Assembly: GCF_947492815.1 (NCBI RefSeq)
Contig: NZ_CANLOB010000026.1
Coordinates: 1 to 64,000 of the forward strand
Reading direction: 5' to 3'
Origin: an uncultured Dokdonia sp.
Lineage (GTDB): Bacteria; Bacteroidota; Bacteroidia; Flavobacteriales; Flavobacteriaceae
Length of the DNA stretch: 64,000 nucleotides
Part shown: positions 1 to 7,177 of the stretch, one piece after another
Numbering within the stretch: the stretch's first letter is position 1
Layout of the letters: every line of letters starts with the position of its first letter
Notes under the pieces: model-generated
Told to the model about the DNA's origin: nothing
What the model saw: only the letters and a program-made list of their open reading frames with translations
Database searches by the model: none
Translations under genes and position numbers: made by a program

Positions 1-92
1 CAATGATATCATTGTTCAGCTTTAATTAATAAATTTAATCCATTAATAATCTGTATCGATTAGTTAGGACTAGACATATTATACCGTATATA

Positions 93-248
93 CTAGAAGC
101 ACTGCATACCTGGAGGTGGTATACTAATTAAAGTTCCTTCATTACTTCCTGGTCCACAACCACAAGTTCCTTGTCCTTCAATTTTATTTAATTCTAAACT
201 GCTAATCACTTCTTTACTAAGTGATAATTCTTTCAATGATTTTTTCAT
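93..248 (-). CDS. Cys-rich leader peptide 1 (putative class I lanthipeptide-like precursor)
   Basis: Encodes 51 residues starting MKKSLKELSLSKEVIS and ending PPPGMQCF. The first 23 or so residues are a basic/hydrophobic leader with the L-L-(N/S)-K-x-x-I-S-x-L pattern that Bacteroidota lanthipeptide-type precursors carry (known from memory of that family). The core then has TCGCG and a final Cys. It is the first of five paralogs on the minus strand up to position 1623. It differs from the other four by having Ile instead of Cys before the PPPG motif, so it has three Cys rather than four, and by EGQG rather than GG at the leader boundary. No modifying enzyme is visible in the window. Modification class and activity are inference. 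A perfect palindrome (CAATGATATCATTG) lies at 1-14 downstream. Confidence 0.75.
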   Translation of the reverse strand: MKKSLKELSLSKEVISSLELNKIEGQGTCGCGPGSNEGTLISIPPPGMQCF

Positions 249-273
249 GATATTATATATTAGTTAATAAACG

Positions 274-302
274 CCTACTCTAGAAAGGTTTTCGGCATCC
301 CC
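274..302 (-). promoter_or_regulatory. Conserved upstream box of peptide 1
   Basis: Read on the minus strand this is GGGGATGCCGAAAACC followed by TTTCTAGAGTAGG, ending about 25 bases before the start codon. The same box precedes peptides 2 to 5, so it is probably a shared promoter, operator or leader-RNA element. Confidence 0.55.
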
Positions 303-314
303 TTATTGTAAATT

Positions 315-482
315 TTAGTAACATTGTACTCCTGGAGGCGGACAGCTAAAAAGTGGTCCTTGTGTTGGCCCATTTCCATTATTTCCATTACAATTGCAGG
401 AACCCCCTCCTTCAATTTTATTTAATTCGAAACCACTAATTACTTCTTTGTTTAGTGATAATTTTTTTAATGACTTTTTCAT
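315..482 (-). CDS. Cys-rich leader peptide 2 (putative class I lanthipeptide-like precursor)
   Basis: Encodes 55 residues, the longest of the array. The leader is MKKSLKKLSLNKEVIS followed by GFELNKIEGGG. The core has SCNCN, a short Asn/Gly-rich stretch, then SCPPPGVQCY at the C terminus, giving four Cys. It lies 66 bases upstream of peptide 1 and has its own copy of the conserved upstream box, which suggests separate transcription. The Asn/Gly insertion makes the core the most divergent of the five-member family. The product is probably exported after cleavage at the Gly run, but protease and exporter lie outside the window if they exist. Confidence 0.78.
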   Translation of the reverse strand: MKKSLKKLSLNKEVISGFELNKIEGGGSCNCNGNNGNGPTQGPLFSCPPPGVQCY

Positions 483-505
483 GATATATATTCGTTTATA
501 ATGAG

Positions 506-536
506 CTTACTCTAGTGTAGGTTTTCAACATTTCCC
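506..536 (-). promoter_or_regulatory. Conserved upstream box of peptide 2
   Basis: Minus strand reads GGGAAATGTTGAAAACC then TACACTAGAGTAAG. This is the most divergent of the five boxes but keeps the GAAAACC and AGAGTA blocks at the same distance from the start codon. Confidence 0.5.
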
Positions 537-539
537 TAA

Positions 540-907
540 AATCAACAACATGATTAACCTTATTTGATTCATGATAAAAGTATGCTGTTAATCAATGTGT
601 TACAACATTTAGCACCTCATATCAAACAAAATAAGGTGTTAAAAACCAACTATTTAGAGAATCGTTTATTTTAAATTTCTTTAAAAGCTATTATTTCTGG
701 TATTATATAATCATTGTAAGTGTATATGAGCATAAAACCCCTTGTAGTAAATAAACATTGCGTCAAACTCACGAAACACTCGATGAATTCTTCCTCTTTA
801 AACTTTTAATTTTATGAAAGAACAAGAATAAAAAAAGCTATCCTTTCAGATAGCTTTTATAATGTATTAGGCCCTTAAACTATATACATTACATTTAGTT
901 CTTTATG
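540..907. other. Intergenic stretch without a supported gene
   Basis: No credible coding frame was seen between peptide 2 and the stop of peptide 3. It holds a hairpin with a conserved loop around 615-640 (CACCT to AGGTG arms around ATATCAAACAAAAT). A very similar element recurs at about 1751-1776. The terminator of peptide 3 lies at 833-858. The remainder is AT-rich and unexplained. Confidence 0.5.
833..858 (-). terminator. Rho-independent terminator after peptide 3
   Basis: Arms AAAAGCTATC and GATAGCTTTT are perfect complements around a 6-base loop. On the minus strand the stem is followed by a run of seven T. It lies 50 bases past the peptide 3 stop. Confidence 0.75.
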
Positions 908-1057
908 CTAGTAGCATTGTGCTCCAGCTGGAGGACATGTATTTAAAGGACCGTCTGTAGGACAACAATGTGTTGCTCCTCCTCCATCTATTTTATTTAA
1001 TTCAAGATTACTGATTACTTCTTTGTTGAGTGTTAATTCTTTTAATGACTTTTTCAT
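908..1057 (-). CDS. Cys-rich leader peptide 3 (putative class I lanthipeptide-like precursor)
   Basis: Encodes 49 residues: leader MKKSLKELTLNKEVIS, then NLELNKIDGGG, then a core with a CC pair, PTDGP and the ending CPPAGAQCY. It has four Cys. The Ala in CPPAG replaces the Pro found in its paralogs. It has its own upstream box and its own terminator, so it is likely a single-gene transcript. It lies between peptide 2 and peptide 4 and is closest in sequence to peptides 4 and 5, which also have a vicinal CC. There are few Ser/Thr in the core, so disulfides are as plausible as thioether rings. Confidence 0.78.
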   Translation of the reverse strand: MKKSLKELTLNKEVISNLELNKIDGGGATHCCPTDGPLNTCPPAGAQCY

Positions 1058-1079
1058 GACTACTTTGATTTAATAAAGA

Positions 1080-1109
1080 CCTACTCTATTTAAGGTTTTC
1101 GGTTTCCCC
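1080..1109 (-). promoter_or_regulatory. Conserved upstream box of peptide 3
   Basis: Minus strand reads GGGGAAACCGAAAACC then TTAAATAGAGTAGG, 22 bases before the start codon. This copy is close to the consensus of the five boxes. Confidence 0.58.
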
Positions 1110-1194
1110 TTATGGTTAAAGTATTTTAAGGAACAAACTGCCTATAAGAGACCGTTTTTAAAAATATAGTTCCTCTCAACTAACTATACATTTA

Positions 1195-1338
1195 TTAGTA
1201 GCATTGTGCTCCTGGAGGAGGGCAACTAAAATTTGGTCCTGTTGGACAGCAATGCGATCCTCCTCCTTCTATTTTATTTAAATCTAGATTACTAATAACC
1301 TCCTTACTTAATGTCAATTCTTTCAATGAATTCTTCAT
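1195..1338 (-). CDS. Cys-rich leader peptide 4 (putative class I lanthipeptide-like precursor)
   Basis: Encodes 47 residues, the shortest of the five. The leader is MKNSLKELTLSKEVIS followed by NLDLNKIEGGG. The core starts SHCC and ends SCPPPGAQCY, giving four Cys. The Lys-to-Asn change at residue 3 is unusual for the family. The C-terminal CPPPGAQCY block defines the array consensus. It has a copy of the upstream box at 1363-1392. The intergenic stretch to peptide 3 holds only regulatory-looking DNA. Confidence 0.78.
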   Translation of the reverse strand: MKNSLKELTLSKEVISNLDLNKIEGGGSHCCPTGPNFSCPPPGAQCY

Positions 1339-1362
1339 GAGTTAATTTTATATAATAAAGTA

Positions 1363-1392
1363 CCTACTCTGTCTAAGGTTTTCGGCTTCCCC
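1363..1392 (-). promoter_or_regulatory. Conserved upstream box of peptide 4
   Basis: Minus strand reads GGGGAAGCCGAAAACC then TTAGACAGAGTAGG, about 24 bases before the start codon. It differs from the peptide 3 copy at only a few positions. Confidence 0.57.
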
Positions 1393-1417
1393 TTTATCGT
1401 AAGGTGTTTAAAGAATA

Positions 1418-1441
1418 AAAAGCTGCCTACAAGACAGCTTT
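1418..1441 (-). terminator. Probable terminator after peptide 5
   Basis: Arms AAAAGCTGCC and GACAGCTTTC pair with G-U wobbles around a short loop. On the minus strand the stem runs into TTTTATTCTTT. It is weaker than the terminators at 833 and 1780. Confidence 0.45.
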
Positions 1442-1476
1442 CAAAGTATAATTCCTCTAAACTAACTATACTTTTC

Positions 1477-1623
1477 TTATAAACAGTGTGCTCCTGGAGG
1501 TGGGCAGCTATTTAAAGCTCCATATGTAGGACAACAAGCAGAGTGTCCTCCTTCAATTTTATTTAGTTCAAGATTACTGATAGTTTCTTTGTTGAGTGTT
1601 AATTCTTTTAATGACTTCTTCAT
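1477..1623 (-). CDS. Cys-rich leader peptide 5 (putative class I lanthipeptide-like precursor)
   Basis: Encodes 48 residues: leader MKKSLKELTLNKETIS, then NLELNKIEGG, then a core starting HSACC and ending SCPPPGAHCL. Four Cys are present. It is the only member ending in Leu rather than an aromatic residue, and the only one with His instead of Gln in the last motif. It has its own upstream box at 1645-1674. As the outermost member of the array on the 5' side, it is followed upstream by the unrelated peptide at 1825-1998. Confidence 0.78.
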   Translation of the reverse strand: MKKSLKELTLNKETISNLELNKIEGGHSACCPTYGALNSCPPPGAHCL

Positions 1624-1644
1624 GTTATTATGGTTTAATAAAGA

Positions 1645-1674
1645 CCTACTCTATTTAAGGTTTTCGGTATTCCC
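1645..1674 (-). promoter_or_regulatory. Conserved upstream box of peptide 5
   Basis: Minus strand reads GGGAATACCGAAAACC then TTAAATAGAGTAGG, 22 bases before the start codon. Its 3' half is identical to that of peptide 3. Confidence 0.57.
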
Positions 1675-1750
1675 TTTTTAAAATCAAATACAATCTGTTT
1701 TTGAATTGTAAATTAAAATACTTAATAGTCAATGATATACAAAAAAACAC

Positions 1751-1776
1751 TGCCTTATATCAAACAAAATAGGGCA
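1751..1776 (-). repeat. Hairpin with conserved loop, second copy of the element at 615-640
   Basis: TGCC and GGCA arms enclose TATATCAAACAAAATA. On the minus strand it is followed by GTGTTTTTTT, so it may be a second terminator behind the strong one at 1780-1807. The loop sequence matches the hairpin near 615-640. Confidence 0.4.
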
Positions 1777-1779
1777 AAA

Positions 1780-1807
1780 AAAACGCCATCATTTCTGATG
1801 GCGTTTT
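1780..1807 (-). terminator. Rho-independent terminator after the 57-residue peptide gene
   Basis: AAAACGCCATCA and TGATGGCGTTTT form a perfect 12-bp stem with a 4-base loop. A T-run follows on the minus strand. It lies 17 bases past the stop codon at 1825. Confidence 0.85.
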
Positions 1808-1824
1808 GTAATGTATAATATATT

Positions 1825-1998
1825 CTATGGAATATCAACTGTAGGACCACAATACCAATCTGACCATCCATCTTCGTCTCCATAACAGTGACTCGTAGGT
1901 ATGCAATCACCTCCATTAATATGGTTCATCTCGCTAGTTTGTATTCTGGCAATTGTAAGTTTTTGAAGGTTTATCCCCTTTTTTACCTGTTTCTTCAT
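1825..1998 (-). CDS. Gly-Gly leader peptide, unrelated to the array
   Basis: Encodes 57 residues. The leader MKKQVKKGINLQKLTIARIQ ends in MNHINGG, and the core starts with DCIPTSHCYG and contains three Cys and three Trp-rich/aromatic positions (GWSDWYCGP). The leader resembles Bacteroidota natural-product precursors with a Leu-Thr-Ile-Ala-Arg-Ile block and a double glycine cut site, from family memory. It lacks the upstream box of the five-member array and has its own strong terminator. The core is acidic, with no relation to CPPPGAQCY. Function is unknown. A secreted peptide is the simplest reading. Confidence 0.7.
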   Translation of the reverse strand: MKKQVKKGINLQKLTIARIQTSEMNHINGGDCIPTSHCYGDEDGWSDWYCGPTVDIP

Positions 1999-2173
1999 TT
2001 GAGTATATTTTTTGCAATAATTAATAATAATTAACGTACTTAAAATTTTAAAATATTCTTTTTAAGCACTCCTTAAATGTAATTGCAATCTCTATAGAAA
2101 CATAATATACAACCCCTAAATTGTTTAAAATAGGGTTCTATAATTCAAAAAAAATATAACTAACATATTGATT

Positions 2174-3925
2174 CTAAATATTTTCTATCCTTTTTATATA
2201 ATAAGATGGGTTAATTCCTGTTTTAGATTTAAAGTGCTTGGCAAATGAATAATCGCTTTTATATCCTAGTTCTGTAGCAATAGATTTAATAGAAAAAGAA
2301 CGAAATTTTTTGTCACTTTTAATACGATTTACTGCATAATCTATTCGAAGATTATTAATATAATCATTATAACTAAGCCCCTTATGCGTATTTATAATTT
2401 TAGATAGATAGGTTGCATTTGTTTTTACTTTCTTAGCCATAGATCGTAAACTACAATCTGTACTTAAAAAGAACTCTTGTTCCTCCAGACGTTTAAGACC
2501 TTTAAGAACAGCTCTTACTTTTTCATCATCAATAACTACTTCTCGAGTTTTCTCCTTTGGTTTTAAAGATTCTTTAGAAGATTTTTCTAATTGGTTTACC
2601 TTTTTGAGTAATTTATCAAAAGACTGTTTGCTTGCACGTTGCTTCTTCTTATATATATATAAAATAAGGATGCAGATTCCAGAAACAGCAATAAGAAGGC
2701 ATAAAAAATAAATAGCATTTCTTTTTTGAGCTGCAATCTCTTGTCCTAAAAGACCTGTATCTTTCTCATAAATTGTATTTACAACCTTATCCTTATCCTT
2801 CTGATACTTTTCATTTAATTTACTGTACCTACTATACCAATAAGAAGAACTTTTATGATCATCAAGACCTTCATAAGAAGTTGCCATTAACTTATAGGTT
2901 TTGATTAATTTAGAATGATTTTTATCCTCTTCTTCTTTCAAGTCTATAATTAACTGTAATTTCTCTATTGCATTTTTGTATTCTTTTTTTTCTACATAAC
3001 AGCTTGCTAAAAAATAATTAATATTATTAATGTAGGTTTTATACTTTATGTTGCTTTCTTTAAGAATACGGTCAGCCGTTTTTAAATATTCTAATGATGC
3101 TGTATATTCTTTTTTATAAAAATAAACGGTTCCTTTTTTTGTATATAAATCTACGAGACCTAACTTATAATCTAATTGATTACTCATAGAGAGTCCTTGG
3201 TTTACATATTTTAAAACAGTGTCATATTGATGTAAATCTAAGCGAGTTTCTGATTGCTGTATTTCTAAATGAACGTCTGAAATTATAGTAAGTAAGTTTA
3301 CATGGTCTTTTTTATCATAATAGGTTGTATTAGCTATACTAGCGAGCGCTTCATTACAAGCCTCTAAAGCTTTGTCTAACTGCCTCATTCTACGCCTAAC
3401 AATAGCAATGTTTGGATTTATAATCACTACTTGATGATCAATATTACCCTGTTTCTTAGCAATTTCTAGTGCTTTGTAGTAAGCATCAAGGGCCTCTTGA
3501 TTATGCCAAGCGATTAATTCTGAATTCCCAAGTAATGTATATAAATCAACAAGTTTTTCTTTATTCTTTATAAACTGTGCATACGTAATTGCTTCCTTAA
3601 CATATGCCACAGACCTCTTATGATTTCCTTGTTTTGAAAGCGCTCGACTCAGCTCTTCATATAATACAACTCTATCATCATTACTCTCAAGCCTTCTTAA
3701 AAGTTCTTTTTCAAATATAGCCGACTCCTCCTGAGGCAATTCTAAAATATTAGATGTAAGTTGATCTGTTGTTTCTAGTCTTAGATCATTAGGTATGTTT
3801 TGTCGCTGAGCAAATGTTTGATAGTGTACACTAAAAAACAAAATAATAAGTACGGGAACACTTTTTAGATATACATTATATCGTGAGGGGAAATACATCA
3901 TATTTTTAAGTCGGTTGAGGAACAT
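2174..3925 (-). CDS. Membrane-anchored TPR regulator with AraC-type HTH (regulator A)
   Basis: Encodes 583 residues: an N-terminal hydrophobic signal segment (about 20-39, ending in QTFAQ), helical TPR-like repeats to about 390, one membrane span (about 404-425), then an AraC-family HTH domain (about 470-580) with the usual two-helix pattern ending GINPSYYIKR. The topology predicts a periplasmic TPR sensor and a cytoplasmic DNA-binding domain in one chain. It is a paralog of the proteins at 4714 and 8671 but runs in the opposite direction. The upstream DNA has a palindrome at 3970-3987. Next upstream on the same strand is a double-glycine peptide gene, making that peptide a candidate ligand or target. 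A later Met (residue 9 or 10) is an alternative start. Confidence 0.82.
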   Translation of the reverse strand: MFLNRLKNMMYFPSRYNVYLKSVPVLIILFFSVHYQTFAQRQNIPNDLRLETTDQLTSNILELPQEESAIFEKELLRRLESNDDRVVLYEELSRALSKQGNHKRSVAYVKEAITYAQFIKNKEKLVDLYTLLGNSELIAWHNQEALDAYYKALEIAKKQGNIDHQVVIINPNIAIVRRRMRQLDKALEACNEALASIANTTYYDKKDHVNLLTIISDVHLEIQQSETRLDLHQYDTVLKYVNQGLSMSNQLDYKLGLVDLYTKKGTVYFYKKEYTASLEYLKTADRILKESNIKYKTYINNINYFLASCYVEKKEYKNAIEKLQLIIDLKEEEDKNHSKLIKTYKLMATSYEGLDDHKSSSYWYSRYSKLNEKYQKDKDKVVNTIYEKDTGLLGQEIAAQKRNAIYFLCLLIAVSGICILILYIYKKKQRASKQSFDKLLKKVNQLEKSSKESLKPKEKTREVVIDDEKVRAVLKGLKRLEEQEFFLSTDCSLRSMAKKVKTNATYLSKIINTHKGLSYNDYINNLRIDYAVNRIKSDKKFRSFSIKSIATELGYKSDYSFAKHFKSKTGINPSYYIKRIENI

Positions 3926-3969
3926 AAAAATAAGAATTCATTTTAAGATATACCCTTGAAATATAGGGA

Positions 3970-3987
3970 TTAACTTATTTTAGTTAA
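3970..3987. promoter_or_regulatory. Inverted repeat upstream of regulator A
   Basis: TTAACT and AGTTAA flank a 6-base spacer about 45 bases before the regulator start. It is a candidate operator, but no second copy was found. Confidence 0.35.
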
Positions 3988-3997
3988 GGAATTATAC

Positions 3998-4011
3998 GCT
4001 TTCGCGAAAGC
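3998..4011. repeat. Dispersed palindrome GCTTTCGCGAAAGC, intergenic
   Basis: Exact copy 1 of 13 in the window. Other exact copies start at 6894, 10833, 12717, 17189, 23808, 25338, 33651, 36560, 46545, 51082, 55724 and 61868. This one is next to the terminator at 4022-4045. Confidence 0.9.
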
Positions 4012-4021
4012 AAAAAAAAAC

Positions 4022-4045
4022 TTAGTATCGCGCCACAGATACTAA
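4022..4045 (-). terminator. Second terminator behind the double-glycine peptide gene
   Basis: TTAGTATC and GATACTAA form a perfect 8-bp stem. On the minus strand it is followed by nine T, a strong intrinsic terminator that would insulate regulator A. Confidence 0.75.
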
Positions 4046-4091
4046 ATTTCATATTTTACTCATAATAATAATGTATGTGATTCATCAGAGA

Positions 4092-4129
4092 ATAAACAAG
4101 ATAGACCACTAGTGATCTATCTTGTTTAT
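4092..4129. terminator. Terminator of the double-glycine peptide gene
   Basis: ATAAACAAGATAGACC pairs with GATCTATCTTGTTTAT across a 6-base loop (one wobble). It lies 10 bases past the peptide stop. There is no long T-run on either side. Confidence 0.65.
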
Positions 4130-4138
4130 CTAGCTATA

Positions 4139-4327
4139 TTAAATTATGTGAGGAGTTTTTGTATAACAAGAGGTCCCATTCCATCCGCAAGTTGGGTTAC
4201 TAAGACACTCGAATCTAATTTCGATACCACTACAGCTATCAAAGAAAACATCTCCAAAACCTCCATTAATTTGTTTCTTTTCTGTTTTACTTAGCTCTTT
4301 TCCTAAATTTGAAATTGATTTTAACAT
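4139..4327 (-). CDS. Double-glycine leader bacteriocin-like or pheromone-like peptide
   Basis: Encodes 62 residues. The first 23 (MLKSISNLGKELSKTEKKQI then NGG) form a ComC/bacteriocin-type double-glycine leader, a class cleaved by C39 peptidase transporters in known systems. The mature part would be about 39 residues, with Cys in DSCSG, ECLSNP, CGWNG and SCYTK, and a Trp. It differs from the lanthipeptide-like leaders nearby, so at least two export or maturation routes may be used in this locus. It lies upstream of regulator A on the same strand but is separated from it by two terminators. No exporter is visible in the window. Confidence 0.75.
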   Translation of the reverse strand: MLKSISNLGKELSKTEKKQINGGFGDVFFDSCSGIEIRFECLSNPTCGWNGTSCYTKTPHII

Positions 4328-4713
4328 AATTGTTTGTTTTTTGTATTATTTCAATTCTTGATCATTTTAAGACATTCAAGTATATGTCTACTTTCTTCAA
4401 AAACAGAATTGTTAGAGTGTGTTTATTAAAACACACATTATTAAAATTATCTACACTGTACAGTACTATTTTTAATAATTATGTTATGATGAACAGTTCA
4501 AATATTAAAGATTATCACATAAAACCCAAGAGAAGACAATCGTGATTCTGAGAATTCAAAGTCGTAATTCTAAGAATTCGAAAAAGAAAAAGAAAATTTT
4601 AAAAAACTCTAAAACAGGTAATTAAAGAAGGAAGAATAGACAGGTTCTTATGGTCATGTTAAAGCGTTATTTCGTTTGAAATAAATTGACTTTTTTTCAA
4701 AAAACATGTGTTA
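4328..4713. other. Divergent regulatory region between peptide gene and regulator B
   Basis: No supported gene. It holds a hairpin with AGACAT and ATGTCT arms near 4371-4389, another near 4416-4436 (GTGTGTTT to AAAACACAC), and the tandem operator-like repeats at 4541-4579. A frame on the plus strand here is low-complexity and has no features of a protein. Confidence 0.5.
4541..4579. promoter_or_regulatory. Tandem operator-like repeats upstream of regulator B
   Basis: CGTGATTCTGAGAATTC at 4541 and CGTAATTCTAAGAATTC at 4563 start exactly 22 bp apart, two DNA turns. Each contains an ATTCT-N-AGAAT palindrome. A third copy lies at 6440-6456 before the peptide gene. The spacing and reuse suggest binding sites of regulator B (inference). 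Confidence 0.65.
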
Positions 4714-6444
4714 ATGACCTATTTATTAAGGTGTCGACGAAGTTATATTTACTTCTTAATTACGCTCTTTACTTTACTTACAGCAATTGCTCAAGAGGAA
4801 AATACACATCATATTCCCGATTCACTTTCAGGTAAGACCTATGATTATTTATATAATAAAGTACTAGAGAATCCAACAGATACTATTGCTTCTCTAACAT
4901 ATTTCAACACCTATTTAGCAAAAGCAATAGATGGAGGTAGTAATCTAGATAAATTAAATGGACACATTAATCTTTCATACTACACAAAAAATAAAGAAGC
5001 AAAACTTAATCTTATTAATAATGCATTACTTGACATTCAAGACATAAGTGATGAAGACCTTGTTTCTACATACATATATGCAGGTACCGCTTATCATGAC
5101 TATTTTGATTATGAAACAGCCGTTACCTATTACCTTAAAGCATTAAAAATTGCTCAAGACTACAATAGCAAAAGAGTAGAGTCTGCTATACTAAACAACA
5201 TTGCCAAAATAAAAGAAGACGTAGGCAAACACAAAGAAGCGTTACCGCTCTATAAAAAATGCTATGCCTATGAAATGTCAAAAAGAGATACGATTGCAAT
5301 TATAGGAACCACAATAAATATTGCGGAGTCTATGCGTCATAATAAAATGCACGATTCTGCTTCCTATTATTATCATGCTATCATTGATAGGGCTTATAAG
5401 GAGTCTCCTTCTTATGGAAATTTGGCAACCATTAATGAGGGCATTAATCTCTTTTACAAAAAAAAATATGTAGAAGCAGAAAAGTTATTATTAAAAGGGT
5501 ATTCTCAAATGGACTTTTCTGTAGGAAGTCAAAAGCATCATATACTAGCCATTTTATATTTAGGGAAAATACAACTTGCCTTATATAACGATGAAGAAAA
5601 AGCAAAAGCAAACTTTATTAAAGTAGATTCATTAGCATCAGAAACAGAAGTAATCATACCAAATACTATAGAAGCATACGAATACCTTATTAGATATTAT
5701 GAGAAAAAAGAAGATCTAAAAAAACAGCTTGACGCAGTTATTAAATTATCTAAACTTAGAGCGACAATCTCTTCTCGAAAAATAAATACTGTTGATATGC
5801 TTTACTCTGAATTTGATACGCCACAACTTTTGAAAAACAAAGAAGCATTAATTCAACAACTAAAACAAAAAGAAACAACTAATAGTATCCAGATAGTCTA
5901 TTTGATCATTTTTATTTTATTTCTTATCATCTTATTTATTTTACAATACAATAAGCATAAAAAGTATAGAAATCAATTTAATAGTATCATTTCAGAGTTA
6001 GACAATCAAGACACCAAAAGCAATTCTAATCATGATGCCTCTGATACTTCAAATCTCCTTCTAGAAGGCATTAATGAAATCACTATTACTACCATTTTAC
6101 AGAAACTAGATCAATTTGAAAAGCAAAAAGGATTCTTGCAAAAGGATATCACACTAGCTATTCTTGCAAAAAAATGTGGTACTAACACAAAGTATTTACC
6201 TAAAATTATTCATGTTTACAAAGACAAATCTTTTGTAAATTATATTAACTATCTCAGAATTGATTACATCCTAAAGGAATTAAGGGAAAATACTACACTA
6301 CAGAAGTATACCATTAAAACAATAAGTGAAGAAGCTGGATTTAATACCGCAGAATCCTTTTCAAGAGCCTTTAAAAACAAGACAGGGATTAGACCTTCGT
6401 ATTACATTAGAAATCTAAAAAAAGAACTATCTAATGACTCGTAA
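4714..6444 (+). CDS. Membrane-anchored TPR regulator with AraC-type HTH (regulator B)
   Basis: Encodes 576 residues from this ATG; a GTG six bases earlier is the alternative. The order is signal segment (about 10-27, ending AIAQ), TPR-type helices with YYLKALKIAQ and similar motifs, one membrane span near residue 395-415, then an AraC HTH ending GIRPSYYIRN. It shares clear similarity along the whole length with regulator C (for instance both start the mature part with IPDSL and share the motif LHSEFDTP/LYSEFDTP). Tandem operator-like repeats lie upstream and another overlaps its stop codon. A short leader-peptide gene follows 94 bases later. Regulation of that gene and of itself is inferred. 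Confidence 0.82.
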   Translation: MTYLLRCRRSYIYFLITLFTLLTAIAQEENTHHIPDSLSGKTYDYLYNKVLENPTDTIASLTYFNTYLAKAIDGGSNLDKLNGHINLSYYTKNKEAKLNLINNALLDIQDISDEDLVSTYIYAGTAYHDYFDYETAVTYYLKALKIAQDYNSKRVESAILNNIAKIKEDVGKHKEALPLYKKCYAYEMSKRDTIAIIGTTINIAESMRHNKMHDSASYYYHAIIDRAYKESPSYGNLATINEGINLFYKKKYVEAEKLLLKGYSQMDFSVGSQKHHILAILYLGKIQLALYNDEEKAKANFIKVDSLASETEVIIPNTIEAYEYLIRYYEKKEDLKKQLDAVIKLSKLRATISSRKINTVDMLYSEFDTPQLLKNKEALIQQLKQKETTNSIQIVYLIIFILFLIILFILQYNKHKKYRNQFNSIISELDNQDTKSNSNHDASDTSNLLLEGINEITITTILQKLDQFEKQKGFLQKDITLAILAKKCGTNTKYLPKIIHVYKDKSFVNYINYLRIDYILKELRENTTLQKYTIKTISEEAGFNTAESFSRAFKNKTGIRPSYYIRNLKKELSNDS

Positions 6445-6456
6445 TTCTTAGAATTT
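6440..6456. promoter_or_regulatory. Third operator-like site of module B, overlapping the regulator stop codon
   Basis: CGTAATTCTTAGAATTT differs at two positions from the upstream copy at 4563. It lies 83 bases before the peptide start. A possible promoter (TTGAC at about 6468 and an AT-rich -7 region) follows. Confidence 0.6.
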
Positions 6457-6538
6457 AGACTAAAACTTGACGCAAATTAACCTCGTATAACTATATATAG
6501 AGTAGATTTCAATTCAATTAATAAACAATATAGTACTT

Positions 6539-6694
6539 ATGAGAAAAATTAAAAAAAACCTTCTTTTGAATAAATTAATCATATCAAAACTAACAAATAC
6601 TGACTCTGTATTTGGAGGGAGTGTTGGGTGTAACACATTAAAATCAGAAGTCAGAAATGACCCTAGATGTAAATTAACTAAAGAAATATGCTAA
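6539..6694 (+). CDS. Short leader peptide of module B
   Basis: Encodes 51 residues. It starts MRKIKKNLLLNKLIISKL, matching the L-x-LNK-x-x-IS-x-L leader pattern of the array at 93-1623, followed by a Gly-Gly at about 26-27. The core is short and basic with three Cys (VGCNT, RCKLT, terminal C). It follows regulator B, with an operator-like site and then a strong terminator on either side. The position matches that of the 79-residue peptide after regulator C. It is a candidate pheromone or bacteriocin precursor under regulator B control. Confidence 0.72.
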   Translation: MRKIKKNLLLNKLIISKLTNTDSVFGGSVGCNTLKSEVRNDPRCKLTKEIC

Positions 6695-6825
6695 TAATTA
6701 ACTGATTTTAAACTTTTTATTTTTCAAGAAATAAGATGAGTTTAAACAAACTTAATTAAAATCCTATTCAAATTATGATACGTTTGTAATAAACAGATGA
6801 CGTTAACAACTTATAATAACTACAA

Positions 6826-6862
6826 ACACCTTCCGAGCTATACAACGGAAGGTGTTTTTATT
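6826..6862 (+). terminator. Terminator of module B peptide gene
   Basis: ACACCTTCCG and CGGAAGGTGT form a perfect 10-bp stem with loop AGCTATACAA, followed by TTTTATTTT. The same stem at 10765-10794 carries the reverse complement of this loop. Confidence 0.85.
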
Positions 6863-6893
6863 TTAGAGCACACTTTGTGAGGGTATTTTATAT

Positions 6894-6907
6894 GCTTTCG
6901 CGAAAGC
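6894..6907. repeat. Dispersed palindrome GCTTTCGCGAAAGC behind module B
   Basis: Exact copy of the 14-mer, about 40 bases past the terminator. The equivalent position in module C (10833) has the same palindrome. Confidence 0.9.
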
Positions 6908-7177
6908 ATAATAAACAATTCAAAATAAAAAAGTCTACAATAAATAATGCTTTTCAGAACAAGTCAACAAAGTAGTATTCAAATACTTCATTTTACTAAT
7001 AAAATTTTAGGGTTTTCACCTTATCTTTTTTGACAAAAGTATAGAGGTATTATACCTTGTAGTGAGTGATGCTATTTAAGCAGATAATGTGTCATTAATA
7101 ATATATATAGACCCTGAATAAAGTAAAGTTATTATTCAAGGTCTACTTTATAATGATTATTAAAATTTAAAAAACAA

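Larger units (their letters stand above)
6695..7177. other. Intergenic region with terminator, palindrome and hairpin
   Basis: No supported gene. It contains the module B terminator (6826-6855), a dispersed palindrome (6894-6907), and a stem near 7108-7145 whose arms TAGACC and GGTCTA lie just past the stop of the DUF1573 gene. The sequence 6802-6907 is almost the same as 10741-10846. Confidence 0.6.

Noticed and set aside
4330..4545. Plus-strand frame of 71 codons between the peptide gene and regulator B
   Set aside because: It is low-complexity, has no family features, and overlaps the likely promoter region of the minus-strand peptide gene and the operator-like repeats.
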